From Bacillus sp. ISL-51 (GTDB taxonomy: Bacteria; Bacillota; Bacilli; Bacillales; Bacillaceae), in NCBI RefSeq assembly GCF_018613535.1, contig NZ_JAGGQB010000003.1, positions 1 to 64,000 on the forward strand: a stretch of DNA of 64,000 bases. The letters are read 5' to 3'. Numbering within the stretch: position 1 is the stretch's first letter; every line of letters begins with the position of its first letter. This document shows, in pieces, positions 19,353-27,968 of the stretch. Under the pieces are notes generated by a model. The model was not told the origin of the DNA, did not search any database, and saw only the letters and a program-made list of their open reading frames with translations. The translations under genes were made by a program, and so were the position numbers.

Positions 19353-20153
19353 ATGAAAATCAGTTCACTTGTTTTTCCTGTTTTATTGACTGCCGGCTTG
19401 ATTCCCGGCCTGCCATCTGCAGAAAGCCATACGCATTCGCACAGCCACGCGGAGCCTGCAAAGACGGTATATACGGATCCTCTTCCGAAAGCCGATCATT
19501 TTAAGGATATAAGCGGACCCGTCCAGATTGAACAGACGGTTGACACAAAAATTTTGGATGAACACGGAAAACAGGTCGGCACAAAACGGTTTAACGCCAA
19601 TGTCAGCCAAAATAAAGCGTCAACAAAAGCAAGCACAGGCAGCCAAAAGGTAAGAGTGCTTGCTGTGGCGGACGCAGAATACCGGGCCAAATACAGCGAC
19701 TGGCAAACCAGAATCGTCCAGATTGTGGAACAGGCCGATGTCGCGTTCAACCGTGATCACAATATTGATTTCGTCGTACAGGCTGTACAAGCCTGGAATT
19801 CTTCCGGTTCTAACAGTTCGCAAATTTTATCTAATCTCCAAAACAGCTTCAGCAGGCAAAATTATCATTTTGTCGTCGGTTTTACCGCAAAATCAAGCTT
19901 TGACGCCGGCGGTATTGCGTATGTATATAACGGAAAACCGAGCGGCCCCGCTTTCAGCGTCAACCTTGACCAAGGATCGGCCAATACCGCAAAAGCGGCT
20001 CAGCATGAGTTTTCCCATAATTTCGGGCTTCAGCATGATCCCCAAGGAAGCGGCATCCGCTGTGTCATGAATTATGATTATGCGTACTCAGTGGATACTT
20101 GGGACAGTTCCCATAACAGACAGATTGAGACAAATAAATCTTGGTATAAGTAA
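19353..20153 (+). CDS. Secreted metzincin-type zinc metalloprotease
   Basis: This 266-residue secreted protein has a signal peptide (about 1-24), a His-rich stretch (SHTHSHSHAE) and a pro-region. The catalytic domain has the extended zinc site HEFSHNFGLQHD near residue 217 and a Met-turn downstream (CVMNYDY). HExxHxxGxxHD plus a Met-turn defines metzincins; the nearest Bacillus family I know is the M84 (MpriBi-like) endopeptidases, an inference without a search. It starts at ATG 19353 after AAAGGGGG; the open frame extends further but without a site. I do not recall a counterpart here in B. subtilis 168. Confidence 0.85.
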   Translation: MKISSLVFPVLLTAGLIPGLPSAESHTHSHSHAEPAKTVYTDPLPKADHFKDISGPVQIEQTVDTKILDEHGKQVGTKRFNANVSQNKASTKASTGSQKVRVLAVADAEYRAKYSDWQTRIVQIVEQADVAFNRDHNIDFVVQAVQAWNSSGSNSSQILSNLQNSFSRQNYHFVVGFTAKSSFDAGGIAYVYNGKPSGPAFSVNLDQGSANTAKAAQHEFSHNFGLQHDPQGSGIRCVMNYDYAYSVDTWDSSHNRQIETNKSWYK

Positions 20154-20156
20154 TAG

Positions 20157-20194
20157 AAAAAGAGCCGCTCAAATTGAGCAGGCTCTTTATTTTG
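20157..20194. terminator. Bidirectional terminator protease/bdbC
   Basis: AAAGAGCC...CTCAA pairs with TTGAG...GGCTCTTT, with A-rich and T-rich flanks. It overlaps the end of bdbC. Confidence 0.85.
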
Positions 20195-20606
20195 AAGTGC
20201 GTTCCGTTTTCACAAAGCACATACAGATGATAATGAGAATAAATGCCGTAAGGGCTAAGAAAGGTATCGTAATAAAACCGAACCAGTTAATATATTCAGA
20301 TGAGCAAGGCACGCCGTATACGCAAGGCTTAATGCCGCTAAAACCGGGCACCTTCTGTTCCAGATAATGCATGATTGAAATAAACGCACCGATGACGGCC
20401 ATCGGGAGCACATATTTTTTCACACGCGTGTCACCTTGGAAGGTGGCGATTCCCAAAATCAGGACAAGCGGGTACATCAAGATTCTCTGGTACCAGCACA
20501 GCTCGCACGGAATAAATTTTCTGATCTCGCTGAAATAAAGGCTGCCGAGCATGGCAAGAAGAGCAATAACCCAAGAAACATATAAAAATACGATTCTATT
20601 TTTCAT
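20187..20606 (-). CDS. bdbC: Thiol-disulfide oxidoreductase BdbC (DsbB-like)
   Basis: This 139-residue membrane quinone-linked oxidase re-oxidises BdbD. It has four transmembrane helices, the first redox pair CELC (PCELCWYQR) and a second cysteine pair in the other extracellular loop (KPCVYGVPCSS). It overlaps bdbD by 11 bp, so the pair is co-translated. In B. subtilis the BdbDC pair forms disulfides in competence pilin ComGC and in secreted proteins. Confidence 0.94.
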   Translation of the reverse strand: MKNRIVFLYVSWVIALLAMLGSLYFSEIRKFIPCELCWYQRILMYPLVLILGIATFQGDTRVKKYVLPMAVIGAFISIMHYLEQKVPGFSGIKPCVYGVPCSSEYINWFGFITIPFLALTAFILIIICMCFVKTERTSK

Positions 20607-21267
20607 TTTTCAGCTCTTTCTTAATCGTTTTTGAGATTTCATCATAATCGGAAAACTTATTAATCACCTTATCATTCACGTAAATCGTCGGTGTAGCCGT
20701 AATGTTTAATGTATCATTCAGGTCAGTGTCAGCTTTAAGCTCCTTGGCGAAGGTCTCTTTATCAAGGTTTTCTTTAAGCTTCCCAGGATCAACCTTTTTC
20801 GCGGTGCTTTTCACCGTTTTTTCAAGAAGCGCAGGCGTGACCCATTCCTGTTCGCTTGACGGCTGTTCCTCAAACAGTTTCTCATGAAATGCCCAGAATG
20901 ATTTCGGATCTTCTTTCCAGACCTCTTCAGAAGCAAGAGCCGCCAGACGGGAGCCCGTTCCGTGGAACATCACGTTCACAAATGAAAATTTGACGTCGCC
21001 TTTGTCAATAAAGTCCTTTTTGATTTTCGGAAAAATATCGCTGTTAAATACTTTACAGGAAGGACACTTGTAATCTCCGAATTCCACTACCGTAACCGGA
21101 GCGCTTTCCTTGCCGAGCACTGGCTGGCCTTTAATGGAAGGCTGGCTGGCGACTGTTTCACCCGTTTTTTCCGATTGATTATTAATAAGCACGATGGCTC
21201 CAAATAAAACGACAACGATTAACGTCAGGATCACCGCAAATTTCGCAGACGATTGTTTCTTTTTCAC
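20596..21267 (-). CDS. bdbD: Thiol-disulfide oxidoreductase BdbD (DsbA-like)
   Basis: This 223-residue membrane-anchored thioredoxin-fold oxidase has an N-terminal anchor (about 10-30), active site CPSC (GDYKCPSCKVF), an inserted helical domain and a cis-Pro loop in NITATPTIYVND. It introduces disulfides into exported proteins and is recycled by BdbC encoded immediately downstream. Confidence 0.94.
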   Translation of the reverse strand: MKKKQSSAKFAVILTLIVVVLFGAIVLINNQSEKTGETVASQPSIKGQPVLGKESAPVTVVEFGDYKCPSCKVFNSDIFPKIKKDFIDKGDVKFSFVNVMFHGTGSRLAALASEEVWKEDPKSFWAFHEKLFEEQPSSEQEWVTPALLEKTVKSTAKKVDPGKLKENLDKETFAKELKADTDLNDTLNITATPTIYVNDKVINKFSDYDEISKTIKKELKNEK

Positions 21268-21290
21268 TCAGACACCTCATTGTTTTTAAA

Positions 21291-21327
21291 ATAAAAAAAG
21301 AAGCGGATGCCGGACGGCCCGCTTCTC
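21291..21327 (-). terminator. cadA terminator
   Basis: AGAAGCGG and CCGCTTCT enclose a GC-rich loop and are followed by TTTTTTT on the - strand. It lies between cadA and bdbD. Confidence 0.85.
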
Positions 21328-21387
21328 TATTTTACCAAGACAACCTTCGGGAGCAAACCCTGAAAAAAGAATTATCTTTGACATTTA

Positions 21388-23496
21388 TCAGATTTTCACT
21401 CTCATGACGCGCATGGCGTTGGCAACGGCAATAAGCGTGACGCCGACATCAGAAAAGACCGCTTCCCACATTGTGGCGAATCCGAGCGCGCCGAGCAGAA
21501 GAAAAATGATTTTCACGCCTAACGCAAAGCCGATGTTCTGCCAGACGATGCGGCGGGTGCGGCGTGCAATCCGGATGGCATCGGCTGTTTTTGACGGCTG
21601 ATCTGTCATCAGGACGACATCAGCTGCTTCCACAGCGGCATCCGAGCCGAGAGCGCCCATGGCAACCCCGATATCAGCTCTGGCAAGCACAGGCGTATCA
21701 TTAATACCGTCGCCGACAAACATCAGTTTTTCATTCGGTGAAAGCTTAGCTTCCAGTTCTTCAACACGCTGCACCTTATCCCCCGGCAGCAGCTCGGCAT
21801 AAACGTCATCAATACCTAACGCTCTGCCGACGGCCTCTCCGGTCTGTTTTGAATCACCTGTCAGCATCATCGTGCGCTTAACGCCGAGCGCTTTTAAGGA
21901 AGCGATGGCCTGTTTGGCATCCTCTTTGATTTCATCAGCGATGACGATGGCTCCGGCATACTGCTGATCAACGGCTATATACACAACCGTTCCGGCGTCT
22001 TCACCTTTGCCGGAGGCGATCTGTTCTTTTTCCATGAGCTTTTTATTTCCGGCCAATATCGTTGATCCGCCGGCATTTGCCCGAATACCGTGTCCGGGGA
22101 TTTCTTCATAATCGTCTATTTTCTCAGCGGCCAGCGGTTTCCCGTAAGCTTCGCGAATGGACGCAGCGATCGGGTGGTTGGAATGGATTTCTGCAAGTGC
22201 CGCCGTATAAAGCAGCCGGTCTTTTGTAAAACCCTCTGCCGGTTTGATGTCAGTAACAGCAAAATTGCCTTTTGTTAAGGTTCCCGTTTTATCAAAAACC
22301 GCGTAAGTTACTTGATTGAGCGCCTCTAAATAGTTGCTTCCTTTTACAAGCACCCCCGCTTTTGATGCGGCTCCGATACCGCCGAAAAACCCGAGCGGGA
22401 TGGAGACGACGAGCGCGCACGGACAAGAAATCACGAGAAAAATCAGCGCCCGGTATACCCAGTCAGAAAGAGCGGCGGACGGGACGAGAAGCGGCGGCAG
22501 AAAGGCGAGAAGCACTGCAACAATGACAACTGCCGGCGTATAATATTTTGCGAATTTCGTGATGAAGTTTTCCGTTTTTGCTTTCCTGCTGCCCGCATTT
22601 TCAACAAGGTCCAGTATTTTCGATACGGCAGAGTCTTCATATCCTTTTGACGTCTCAATGTGCAGAACGCCGTTTTGGTTCATGAACCCGGCCATCACAT
22701 CTTGTCCGGGCGCCGCTTTTTTCGGTACGGATTCCCCGGTCAAAGCAGATGTATCAACCATTGATGAGCCGCTCAGCACTTTTCCGTCTAACGGGATCCG
22801 TTCTCCCGGATTGACAACGATGACCTGTCCTGCCTTTACTTCCTGCGGAGAAACCGCCGTAATGCCTTCTTCTGTTTTCAAATTCGCGTACTCAGGACGA
22901 ATGTCCAACAGCGCGCTGATTGATTTTCTGGATCGGTTGACTGCCGCTCCCTGAAACAGTTCGCCGATTTGATAAAACAGCATGACCGCGACGCCTTCCG
23001 GATATTGATGGATGATAAAAGCGCCGATTGTAGCAAGCGCCATCAGAAAATGCTCATCAAACACCTGGCCCCGCACAATGTTTTTGGCTGCTCTGGCTAC
23101 GATATCCCCGCCGATGATTAAATAAGAGGCGAAAAAGAGCAGAAATTCAAGGACGGCCCCCGCATGAACGAAATAAGCAATTGCCGCCAAAATGGCGCCT
23201 GCAGCCAGTCTTACCATCATCATCTGCAATTTTTCACGGTATACATCGCCGCCTGTTTTTTTGTCTTGTTTTGAACGGACGGTTACGTGCGGATCAATGG
23301 TTTTTACTTTTTTCGCAACTTCGTCTTTCATCCATTGTTCGTCTTTGCCGCCGGCTGTAACCGTGATGATGCTTGCCGCAAAATTGACATCACACCCGTC
23401 AACGCCGTCAATGGACTTTACGCCATTTTCAATTTTTTTCGCACAGTTGCTGCAATCCAGTCCGTCCAACACAAATTCCCGCTTGGCTGCTTTCAT
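21388..23496 (-). CDS. cadA: P1B-type Cd/Zn/Co-exporting ATPase CadA
   Basis: This 702-residue metal-efflux ATPase has an N-terminal heavy-metal domain with DCSNCAKK (about 12-20) and eight transmembrane helices. The ion-site motif is CPC (ISCPCALVVSIP), the phosphorylation motif is DKTGTLTKG, and the nucleotide-domain HP is in SNHPIAAS. The last membrane helices carry the DVG motif (FSDVGVTLIAV) typical of Zn/Cd pumps. It is B. subtilis YvgW and is preceded by a near-perfect CzrA-type operator, so induction by Zn, Cd or Co is expected. Confidence 0.94.
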   Translation of the reverse strand: MKAAKREFVLDGLDCSNCAKKIENGVKSIDGVDGCDVNFAASIITVTAGGKDEQWMKDEVAKKVKTIDPHVTVRSKQDKKTGGDVYREKLQMMMVRLAAGAILAAIAYFVHAGAVLEFLLFFASYLIIGGDIVARAAKNIVRGQVFDEHFLMALATIGAFIIHQYPEGVAVMLFYQIGELFQGAAVNRSRKSISALLDIRPEYANLKTEEGITAVSPQEVKAGQVIVVNPGERIPLDGKVLSGSSMVDTSALTGESVPKKAAPGQDVMAGFMNQNGVLHIETSKGYEDSAVSKILDLVENAGSRKAKTENFITKFAKYYTPAVVIVAVLLAFLPPLLVPSAALSDWVYRALIFLVISCPCALVVSIPLGFFGGIGAASKAGVLVKGSNYLEALNQVTYAVFDKTGTLTKGNFAVTDIKPAEGFTKDRLLYTAALAEIHSNHPIAASIREAYGKPLAAEKIDDYEEIPGHGIRANAGGSTILAGNKKLMEKEQIASGKGEDAGTVVYIAVDQQYAGAIVIADEIKEDAKQAIASLKALGVKRTMMLTGDSKQTGEAVGRALGIDDVYAELLPGDKVQRVEELEAKLSPNEKLMFVGDGINDTPVLARADIGVAMGALGSDAAVEAADVVLMTDQPSKTADAIRIARRTRRIVWQNIGFALGVKIIFLLLGALGFATMWEAVFSDVGVTLIAVANAMRVMRVKI

Positions 23497-23558
23497 TTTG
23501 ACTCACCTTACCTTCCGTAATAGGATTCCCAAAACATGAACGCAAGTAAACAAATTAT

Positions 23559-23582
23559 ATATATGAGCATATATTCATATAT
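23559..23582 (-). promoter_or_regulatory. CzrA-type (ArsR/SmtB family) operator upstream of cadA
   Basis: The 24-bp dyad ATATATGAGCA-TA-TATTCATATAT fits the ArsR/SmtB 12-2-12 operator pattern (TGAnnA...TnnTCA). CzrA represses cadA in B. subtilis through such a site; the match here is by pattern only. Confidence 0.75.
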
Positions 23583-23621
23583 TAGTTTCTTTATTATATG
23601 CCGCTTTTGGATAAAGTGTCA

Positions 23622-23654
23622 ATAAAAAAACAAAACCGGCATCAGCCGATTTTG
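23622..23654 (-). terminator. copA terminator
   Basis: CAAAACCGGC and GCCGATTTTG pair across the copA stop codon and are followed by TTTTTTT on the - strand. Confidence 0.85.
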
Positions 23655-26071
23655 CCTTTTTTCACTTTTTGTAAACGCAATGCATTCAGGACCACCGATA
23701 CTGAGCTGAATGCCATTGCCGCGCCCGCTACCCACGGAGCTAAAAAGCCGGCTGCGGCGATCGGGATGCCGATGGTGTTGTACCCCAAAGCCCAGCCTAA
23801 ATTCTGTTTAATGTTTCTCATGGTCAGGCGGCTCATGCCGATGGCATCGGCAATACCGTTCAGATCTCCGCGTATCAGCGTGATATCCGCAGTCTCCATT
23901 GCAATGTCAGCCCCCGTGCCGATGGCCATGCCGATATCAGCCGTCGCCAGGGCCGGAGCATCGTTTATACCGTCGCCGACCATGGCCACAAGTCTGCCTT
24001 CTTGCTGCAGCCGGGAAATTTCTTCAGCTTTTTGTTCAGGAAGCACTTCAGCAATCACAGCGATGATGCCGGCTTCTTTTGCGATGGCTTCCGCCGTTTT
24101 CTTGTTGTCTCCGGTCATCATGATGACATCCAGCCCCATGTCCGTCAGACGCTTCACCGCAGCTTTTGACGTATCTTTTATTGTATCGGCGACCGCGATA
24201 AGCCCTGCTGCTTTTCCGTCAGCGGCTGCAAGCATGACCGTTTTCCCCTCTGCTTCAAGCATAGACATTTGAGAAAGAAGCGCCTCATGCTCGATATTTT
24301 CACTTTCCATCAGCCTTCTAGTTCCGACGAGAATCGTTTTGCCTTCCGCTTCAGCGTATATGCCGGAACCGACGCGGGCTTCGAAACGGGTCAGTTTCGG
24401 CAGGGTGATGCCCCGCTTTCTGACACCGGATACGATCGCTTCGCCAAGCGGATGCTCCGAGCCCGTTTCAGCCGCCGCCGCAAACTTCAGCAGATCATCC
24501 TCTTCCACGCCCGCTGCGGGAATGGCGTCTGTCAATACAGGCTTGCCGTTTGTAACGGTTCCCGTTTTATCAAGCACGATCGTCGTCAGCCGCTGTGTTT
24601 TTTCTAAATGCTCTCCGCCTTTAAACAGAATGCCGAATTCAGCCGCCCGGCCTGATCCCGCCATAATGCTCGTCGGGGTGGCGAGTCCGAGTGCGCACGG
24701 ACAGGCGATAACGAGAACCGCGATGAACTTGCCGATCGCTTCAGAAAACTGCCCCGGCGCCGCCCATATATACCAAATGAAAAAAGTCAGCACGGCAAGG
24801 CCTAACACGACCGGGACAAAGATGCCGGATATGTGATCGGCGAGGCGCTGAATCGGCGCTTTTGATCCTTGTGCTTCCTCCACAATCTTAATAATGTGAG
24901 CGAGAGCGGTATCCTTTCCGACATTGACTGCTCTGATCTTGAGAAAGCCGTTTGCGTTTATCGTCGCGCCGGTTACGGTGCTGCCCGGAGATTTATCAAC
25001 GGGCAGGCTTTCTCCCGTGATCATAGATTCATCAATCGCTGAATGTCCTTCGATGACCTCACCGTCTACAGGGACGCGCTCTCCCGGCTTCACATAAACG
25101 ATGTCACCGGTCCGTACCTCTTCAATCGGAATCACCTGTTCCCGTCCGTCCCGCACGACCGCGGCCGTCTTCGCCTGAAGCTTCATTAATTTTTTAATCG
25201 CTTCTGATGAGCGACCCTTCGCCTTCGTTTCCAAAAGCTTTCCTAACAAAATCAAAGTCAGCAGAATCGCGCTCGTTTCATAATAAAGCCCCTCAGCATG
25301 ACCGTTTCGGCCGAGGCTGGCGATAGTAAGATAAAGGCTGTAAGCATATGCCGCCGTCGTTCCGAGCGCAACAAGGACGTCCATATTGGCGCTTTTATTT
25401 CTGAGAGCTTTGTACGCTCCTGTGTAAAAAGGCCATCCGATGATAAGCTGTACCGGTGTGGCAAGCGCGAATTGCATCCATGGGTTCATCAGGATGTCAG
25501 GCATCCAAATAAAGGACGTAAATGAAAAGTGGCTGACCATCGACCATAAGAGCGGAAATGAGAGAACGGCGGAAAATATCAGCCTGGTCAGCTGTTTTCG
25601 CTGTTCCTTTTGCTTATGGGTTTCGGCTGAGCCTTCCTCGCCATCTCCCTTTTCCTCTAAACGGTAGCCGAGCTTCGCGACTGTGTCTTTCAAGTCCGCG
25701 GCCGTAACGGTTTTTGGATTGTATTCAACGGTTACTGTTTCCAAAGCGAAGTTAACCGGCGCGCTGTCGACTCCCTCTATTTTATTCAGCCGCTTTTCAA
25801 TTCGATTGGCGCAGGCGGCGCAGGTCATCCCTTCAATCTGAAAATCCGTTTTTTCTGTGACGACGTGATATCCGAGTTTTTCAATTTTTTCTTTAATCGC
25901 TTCAGATTCGATTTTGTCAGGCTGATAGGAAATGTTTGACGTCTCAAGCGCCAGATTGACGGAGGCGTCAGTGACTCCGTCCATACGTTTCAGCCCTTTT
26001 TCAATTCTTGATGCGCAGGCGGCGCAGGTCATCCCTGCCACTTGAATCGTTATCTCTTTTTGTTCACTCAA
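23642..26071 (-). CDS. copA: Copper-exporting P1B ATPase CopA
   Basis: This 809-residue Cu(I)-efflux ATPase has two N-terminal heavy-metal domains with GMTCAACAS and GMTCAACAN (about residues 13 and 80) and eight transmembrane helices. Motifs are CPC (ACPCALGLA), DKTGTVTNG, SEHPLGEA and the Cu-site YN plus MxxxS in the last helices (GYNTIGIP; AMAFSSVSVV). I use TTG 26071, six to seven bases after AGAGGTG and giving MSEQKE; a GTG three codons upstream overlaps the site. It receives copper from CopZ and follows copZ in the same orientation. Confidence 0.94.
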   Translation of the reverse strand: MSEQKEITIQVAGMTCAACASRIEKGLKRMDGVTDASVNLALETSNISYQPDKIESEAIKEKIEKLGYHVVTEKTDFQIEGMTCAACANRIEKRLNKIEGVDSAPVNFALETVTVEYNPKTVTAADLKDTVAKLGYRLEEKGDGEEGSAETHKQKEQRKQLTRLIFSAVLSFPLLWSMVSHFSFTSFIWMPDILMNPWMQFALATPVQLIIGWPFYTGAYKALRNKSANMDVLVALGTTAAYAYSLYLTIASLGRNGHAEGLYYETSAILLTLILLGKLLETKAKGRSSEAIKKLMKLQAKTAAVVRDGREQVIPIEEVRTGDIVYVKPGERVPVDGEVIEGHSAIDESMITGESLPVDKSPGSTVTGATINANGFLKIRAVNVGKDTALAHIIKIVEEAQGSKAPIQRLADHISGIFVPVVLGLAVLTFFIWYIWAAPGQFSEAIGKFIAVLVIACPCALGLATPTSIMAGSGRAAEFGILFKGGEHLEKTQRLTTIVLDKTGTVTNGKPVLTDAIPAAGVEEDDLLKFAAAAETGSEHPLGEAIVSGVRKRGITLPKLTRFEARVGSGIYAEAEGKTILVGTRRLMESENIEHEALLSQMSMLEAEGKTVMLAAADGKAAGLIAVADTIKDTSKAAVKRLTDMGLDVIMMTGDNKKTAEAIAKEAGIIAVIAEVLPEQKAEEISRLQQEGRLVAMVGDGINDAPALATADIGMAIGTGADIAMETADITLIRGDLNGIADAIGMSRLTMRNIKQNLGWALGYNTIGIPIAAAGFLAPWVAGAAMAFSSVSVVLNALRLQKVKKGKIG

Positions 26072-26088
26072 TGCACTCACCTCTCCTC

Positions 26089-26115
26089 AAACCCCCCTGG
26101 GGTATGTATAATAGT
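26089..26115 (-). promoter_or_regulatory. Second CsoR-like box and -10 upstream of copA
   Basis: The 17-bp sequence 26089-26105 (ACCCCCC-TGGGGTAT core) matches the copZ CsoR box at 13 of 17 positions. On the - strand it sits directly after a TATTAT -10-like element. copA may thus have its own copper-regulated promoter in addition to copZ read-through. Confidence 0.5.
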
Positions 26116-26154
26116 AAAAGAAAACCGCGCCCGTTCCCCAAGCGCGATAAAGCA

Positions 26155-26361
26155 TTAAACGACATCATAGCCCTGATCTTCAATGGCGTCTTTTATATCT
26201 GATACGGAGACTTGCTTTTCATCAAACGTAACGTCCACCTGTCCGGCTTCAAGATGCACGTGAACCGCGGTGACTCCGTTCAGCTCTCCGACGCTCGTTT
26301 CCACGGCTTTTACACAGTGCTGGCAGGACATGCCTTCTACTTGTAGCGTTTTTTGTTCCAT
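26155..26361 (-). CDS. copZ: Copper chaperone CopZ
   Basis: This 68-residue Atx1-like chaperone is a single ferredoxin-fold heavy-metal domain with the Cu(I) site GMSCQHC. It delivers copper to CopA. The start is ATG 26361 behind GGAGGG; five extra upstream codons of the open frame would remove the site. First gene of copZA. Confidence 0.93.
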   Translation of the reverse strand: MEQKTLQVEGMSCQHCVKAVETSVGELNGVTAVHVHLEAGQVDVTFDEKQVSVSDIKDAIEDQGYDVV

Positions 26362-26401
26362 GCTGCTTCCCTCCACATTTTATTTTCACATTCAGTTTAC
26401 C

Positions 26402-26418
26402 ATACCCCTGTAGGGTAT
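26402..26418 (-). promoter_or_regulatory. CsoR operator of copZA
   Basis: ATACCC-CTGTA-GGGTAT is a perfect 6-bp dyad with the G/C-tract pattern of CsoR sites, 41 bp before the copZ start and 15 bp after the csoR stop. Confidence 0.8.
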
Positions 26419-26432
26419 TAAAACCGTTTTGT

Positions 26433-26738
26433 TTAAGATTTCGCGAATTTTTTCATCACATCCAGCAGCTCGGTAATGGCATGCTCCCCGTTCCCGCTCT
26501 TAATCGCGTCTGATACGCAGTGATGGGTGTGGTCTTCTAACAAATGCAGAGCAACCTTTTGCATAGCTGCCTGTACGGCCGAAATCTGAACGAGAATATC
26601 CACGCAGTACCGCTCATTCTCTATCATGTTCTGAATGCCTCTCACCTGGCCTTCAATCCGTTTCAGCCGGTTTTTAATCTGTTCTTTTTCCTTCGAACTT
26701 TTATGATTTAACGATTGATGCTCCGTATGCTTGTCCAT
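26433..26738 (-). CDS. csoR: Copper-sensing repressor CsoR
   Basis: This 101-residue all-helical repressor carries the Cu(I) ligands Cys-His-Cys: Cys in RYCVDILVQ, His in LEDHTHH and the Cys of HHCVSDAI. It represses copZA until Cu(I) binds. It starts at ATG 26738 preceded by GAGGTGG; the frame is open upstream but unsupported. It lies immediately upstream of copZ with the operator between them. Confidence 0.94.
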   Translation of the reverse strand: MDKHTEHQSLNHKSSKEKEQIKNRLKRIEGQVRGIQNMIENERYCVDILVQISAVQAAMQKVALHLLEDHTHHCVSDAIKSGNGEHAITELLDVMKKFAKS

Positions 26739-26814
26739 TCGTCCACCTCTATTTCTCTTAATCATTCTCATTATACAAGTTCAGAAAACTGATGTAAAAA
26801 AATTCACCTCACAG

Positions 26815-26840
26815 GTTTTACCAGCTGAATCGCAGGGTAT
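26815..26840 (+). promoter_or_regulatory. SigB-type promoter of iolW
   Basis: GTTTTA (26815-26820) and GGGTAT (26835-26840) are separated by 14 bp, close to the sigma-B consensus, 35 bp before the iolW start. Confidence 0.7.
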
Positions 26841-26875
26841 ATAACGTTTAGCTATTATGAAAAGGGGGAGAATCA

Positions 26876-27922
26876 TTGAATACAATACAGGTTGGCCTAT
26901 TAGGATACGGTTTGTCCGGTTCCGTCTTTCATGCACCGCTTCTAGACGTTCTTGATGACTACCATATTAAAAAAGTCATGACATCCAGAACGAATGAGGT
27001 GAAACGCGATCTGCCCGGGGCCGAAGCCGTACGTACGATAGAAGAGATTACCGGCGACCCTGACATTGACCTCGTCATTGTCACTACACCGAGCGGAATG
27101 CATTATGAATCAGCAATGAAATGTCTCCTCGCGGGAAAACACGTCGTTGTGGAAAAACCGATGACGGCGACAGCCGCCGAAGCTGAAGAGCTGAAGAAAA
27201 CGGCTGAGGACAAAGGGGTCTTATTGAGTGTGTATCACAACCGCCGCTGGGACAACGATTTTTTAACGATTCAAAAGCTTGTTCAAGACGGATCTCTTAA
27301 GGACATTCATACATATCACGTCTCTTACGATCAGTACAATCCGGAAGTACAGGAAAAATGGCGGGAAAAAAGCGGGCCCGCCACAGGCACGCTGTACGAT
27401 CTCGGCTCGCATATCATCGACCAGGCCCTCTGCCTCTTCGGCATGCCGCAAGCTGTCACCGCACATGTAATGGAACAGCGGGAGAACAGCGAAACAACCG
27501 ACTGCTTTCATGTCACATTGCATTACGGCAAGCTTCAGGCCGTTCTTCATTCCGGGTCTATGAATGCGGCAAGCGGTCCCCGCTACCAAATTCACGGAAA
27601 GCATTCAAGCTTTATCAAATACGGGACGGACGGACAAGAGCGCGCGCTGCTTGCGGGTAAAAAACCGGTTGATGACAGCTGGGGCGCAGACGATCCCGAC
27701 TATTTCGGAAAGCTGACAATTGCCGAGGAAGATAGGAGAAATACAGAAACAATTCCCTCGCTGCACGGTTCGTACCTTACGTATTATAAGCTTTTGGCAG
27801 ATAGCATTCAGAAAGAAAAACGGCTTCCCGTTACGGCTGAGGAAGGCATTCATGTCATCCGCGTCATTGAAGCCGCGATGAAAAGCAGTGAACAAAAACG
27901 GACGGTTATACTGGAATCCTAA
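26876..27922 (+). CDS. iolW: scyllo-Inositol dehydrogenase (NADP+) IolW / YvaA
   Basis: This 348-residue Gfo/Idh/MocA oxidoreductase has an N-terminal Rossmann fold (GLLGYGLSGSVFH), the catalytic Lys in VVEKPMTATAAEA and the family C-terminal domain (GTLYDLGSHIIDQAL). In B. subtilis this enzyme interconverts scyllo-inosose and scyllo-inositol with NADPH. It starts at TTG preceded by AGGGGGAG. A SigB-type promoter upstream suggests general-stress induction. Confidence 0.88.
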   Translation: MNTIQVGLLGYGLSGSVFHAPLLDVLDDYHIKKVMTSRTNEVKRDLPGAEAVRTIEEITGDPDIDLVIVTTPSGMHYESAMKCLLAGKHVVVEKPMTATAAEAEELKKTAEDKGVLLSVYHNRRWDNDFLTIQKLVQDGSLKDIHTYHVSYDQYNPEVQEKWREKSGPATGTLYDLGSHIIDQALCLFGMPQAVTAHVMEQRENSETTDCFHVTLHYGKLQAVLHSGSMNAASGPRYQIHGKHSSFIKYGTDGQERALLAGKKPVDDSWGADDPDYFGKLTIAEEDRRNTETIPSLHGSYLTYYKLLADSIQKEKRLPVTAEEGIHVIRVIEAAMKSSEQKRTVILES

Positions 27923-27926
27923 ATTA

Positions 27927-27961
27927 AAAACCTCCCTGCCGTATAAGCAAGGAGGTTTTTT
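27927..27961. terminator. Bidirectional terminator iolW/azoR2
   Basis: AAAACCTCC and GGAGGTTTT enclose a 15-nt loop with T runs on both strands. Confidence 0.85.
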
Positions 27962-27968
27962 TGCGGGT

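Noticed and set aside
23598-24272. 224-codon + strand frame opposite copA.
   Set aside because: Ser/Ala/Met-rich antisense shadow of copA starting inside its terminator.
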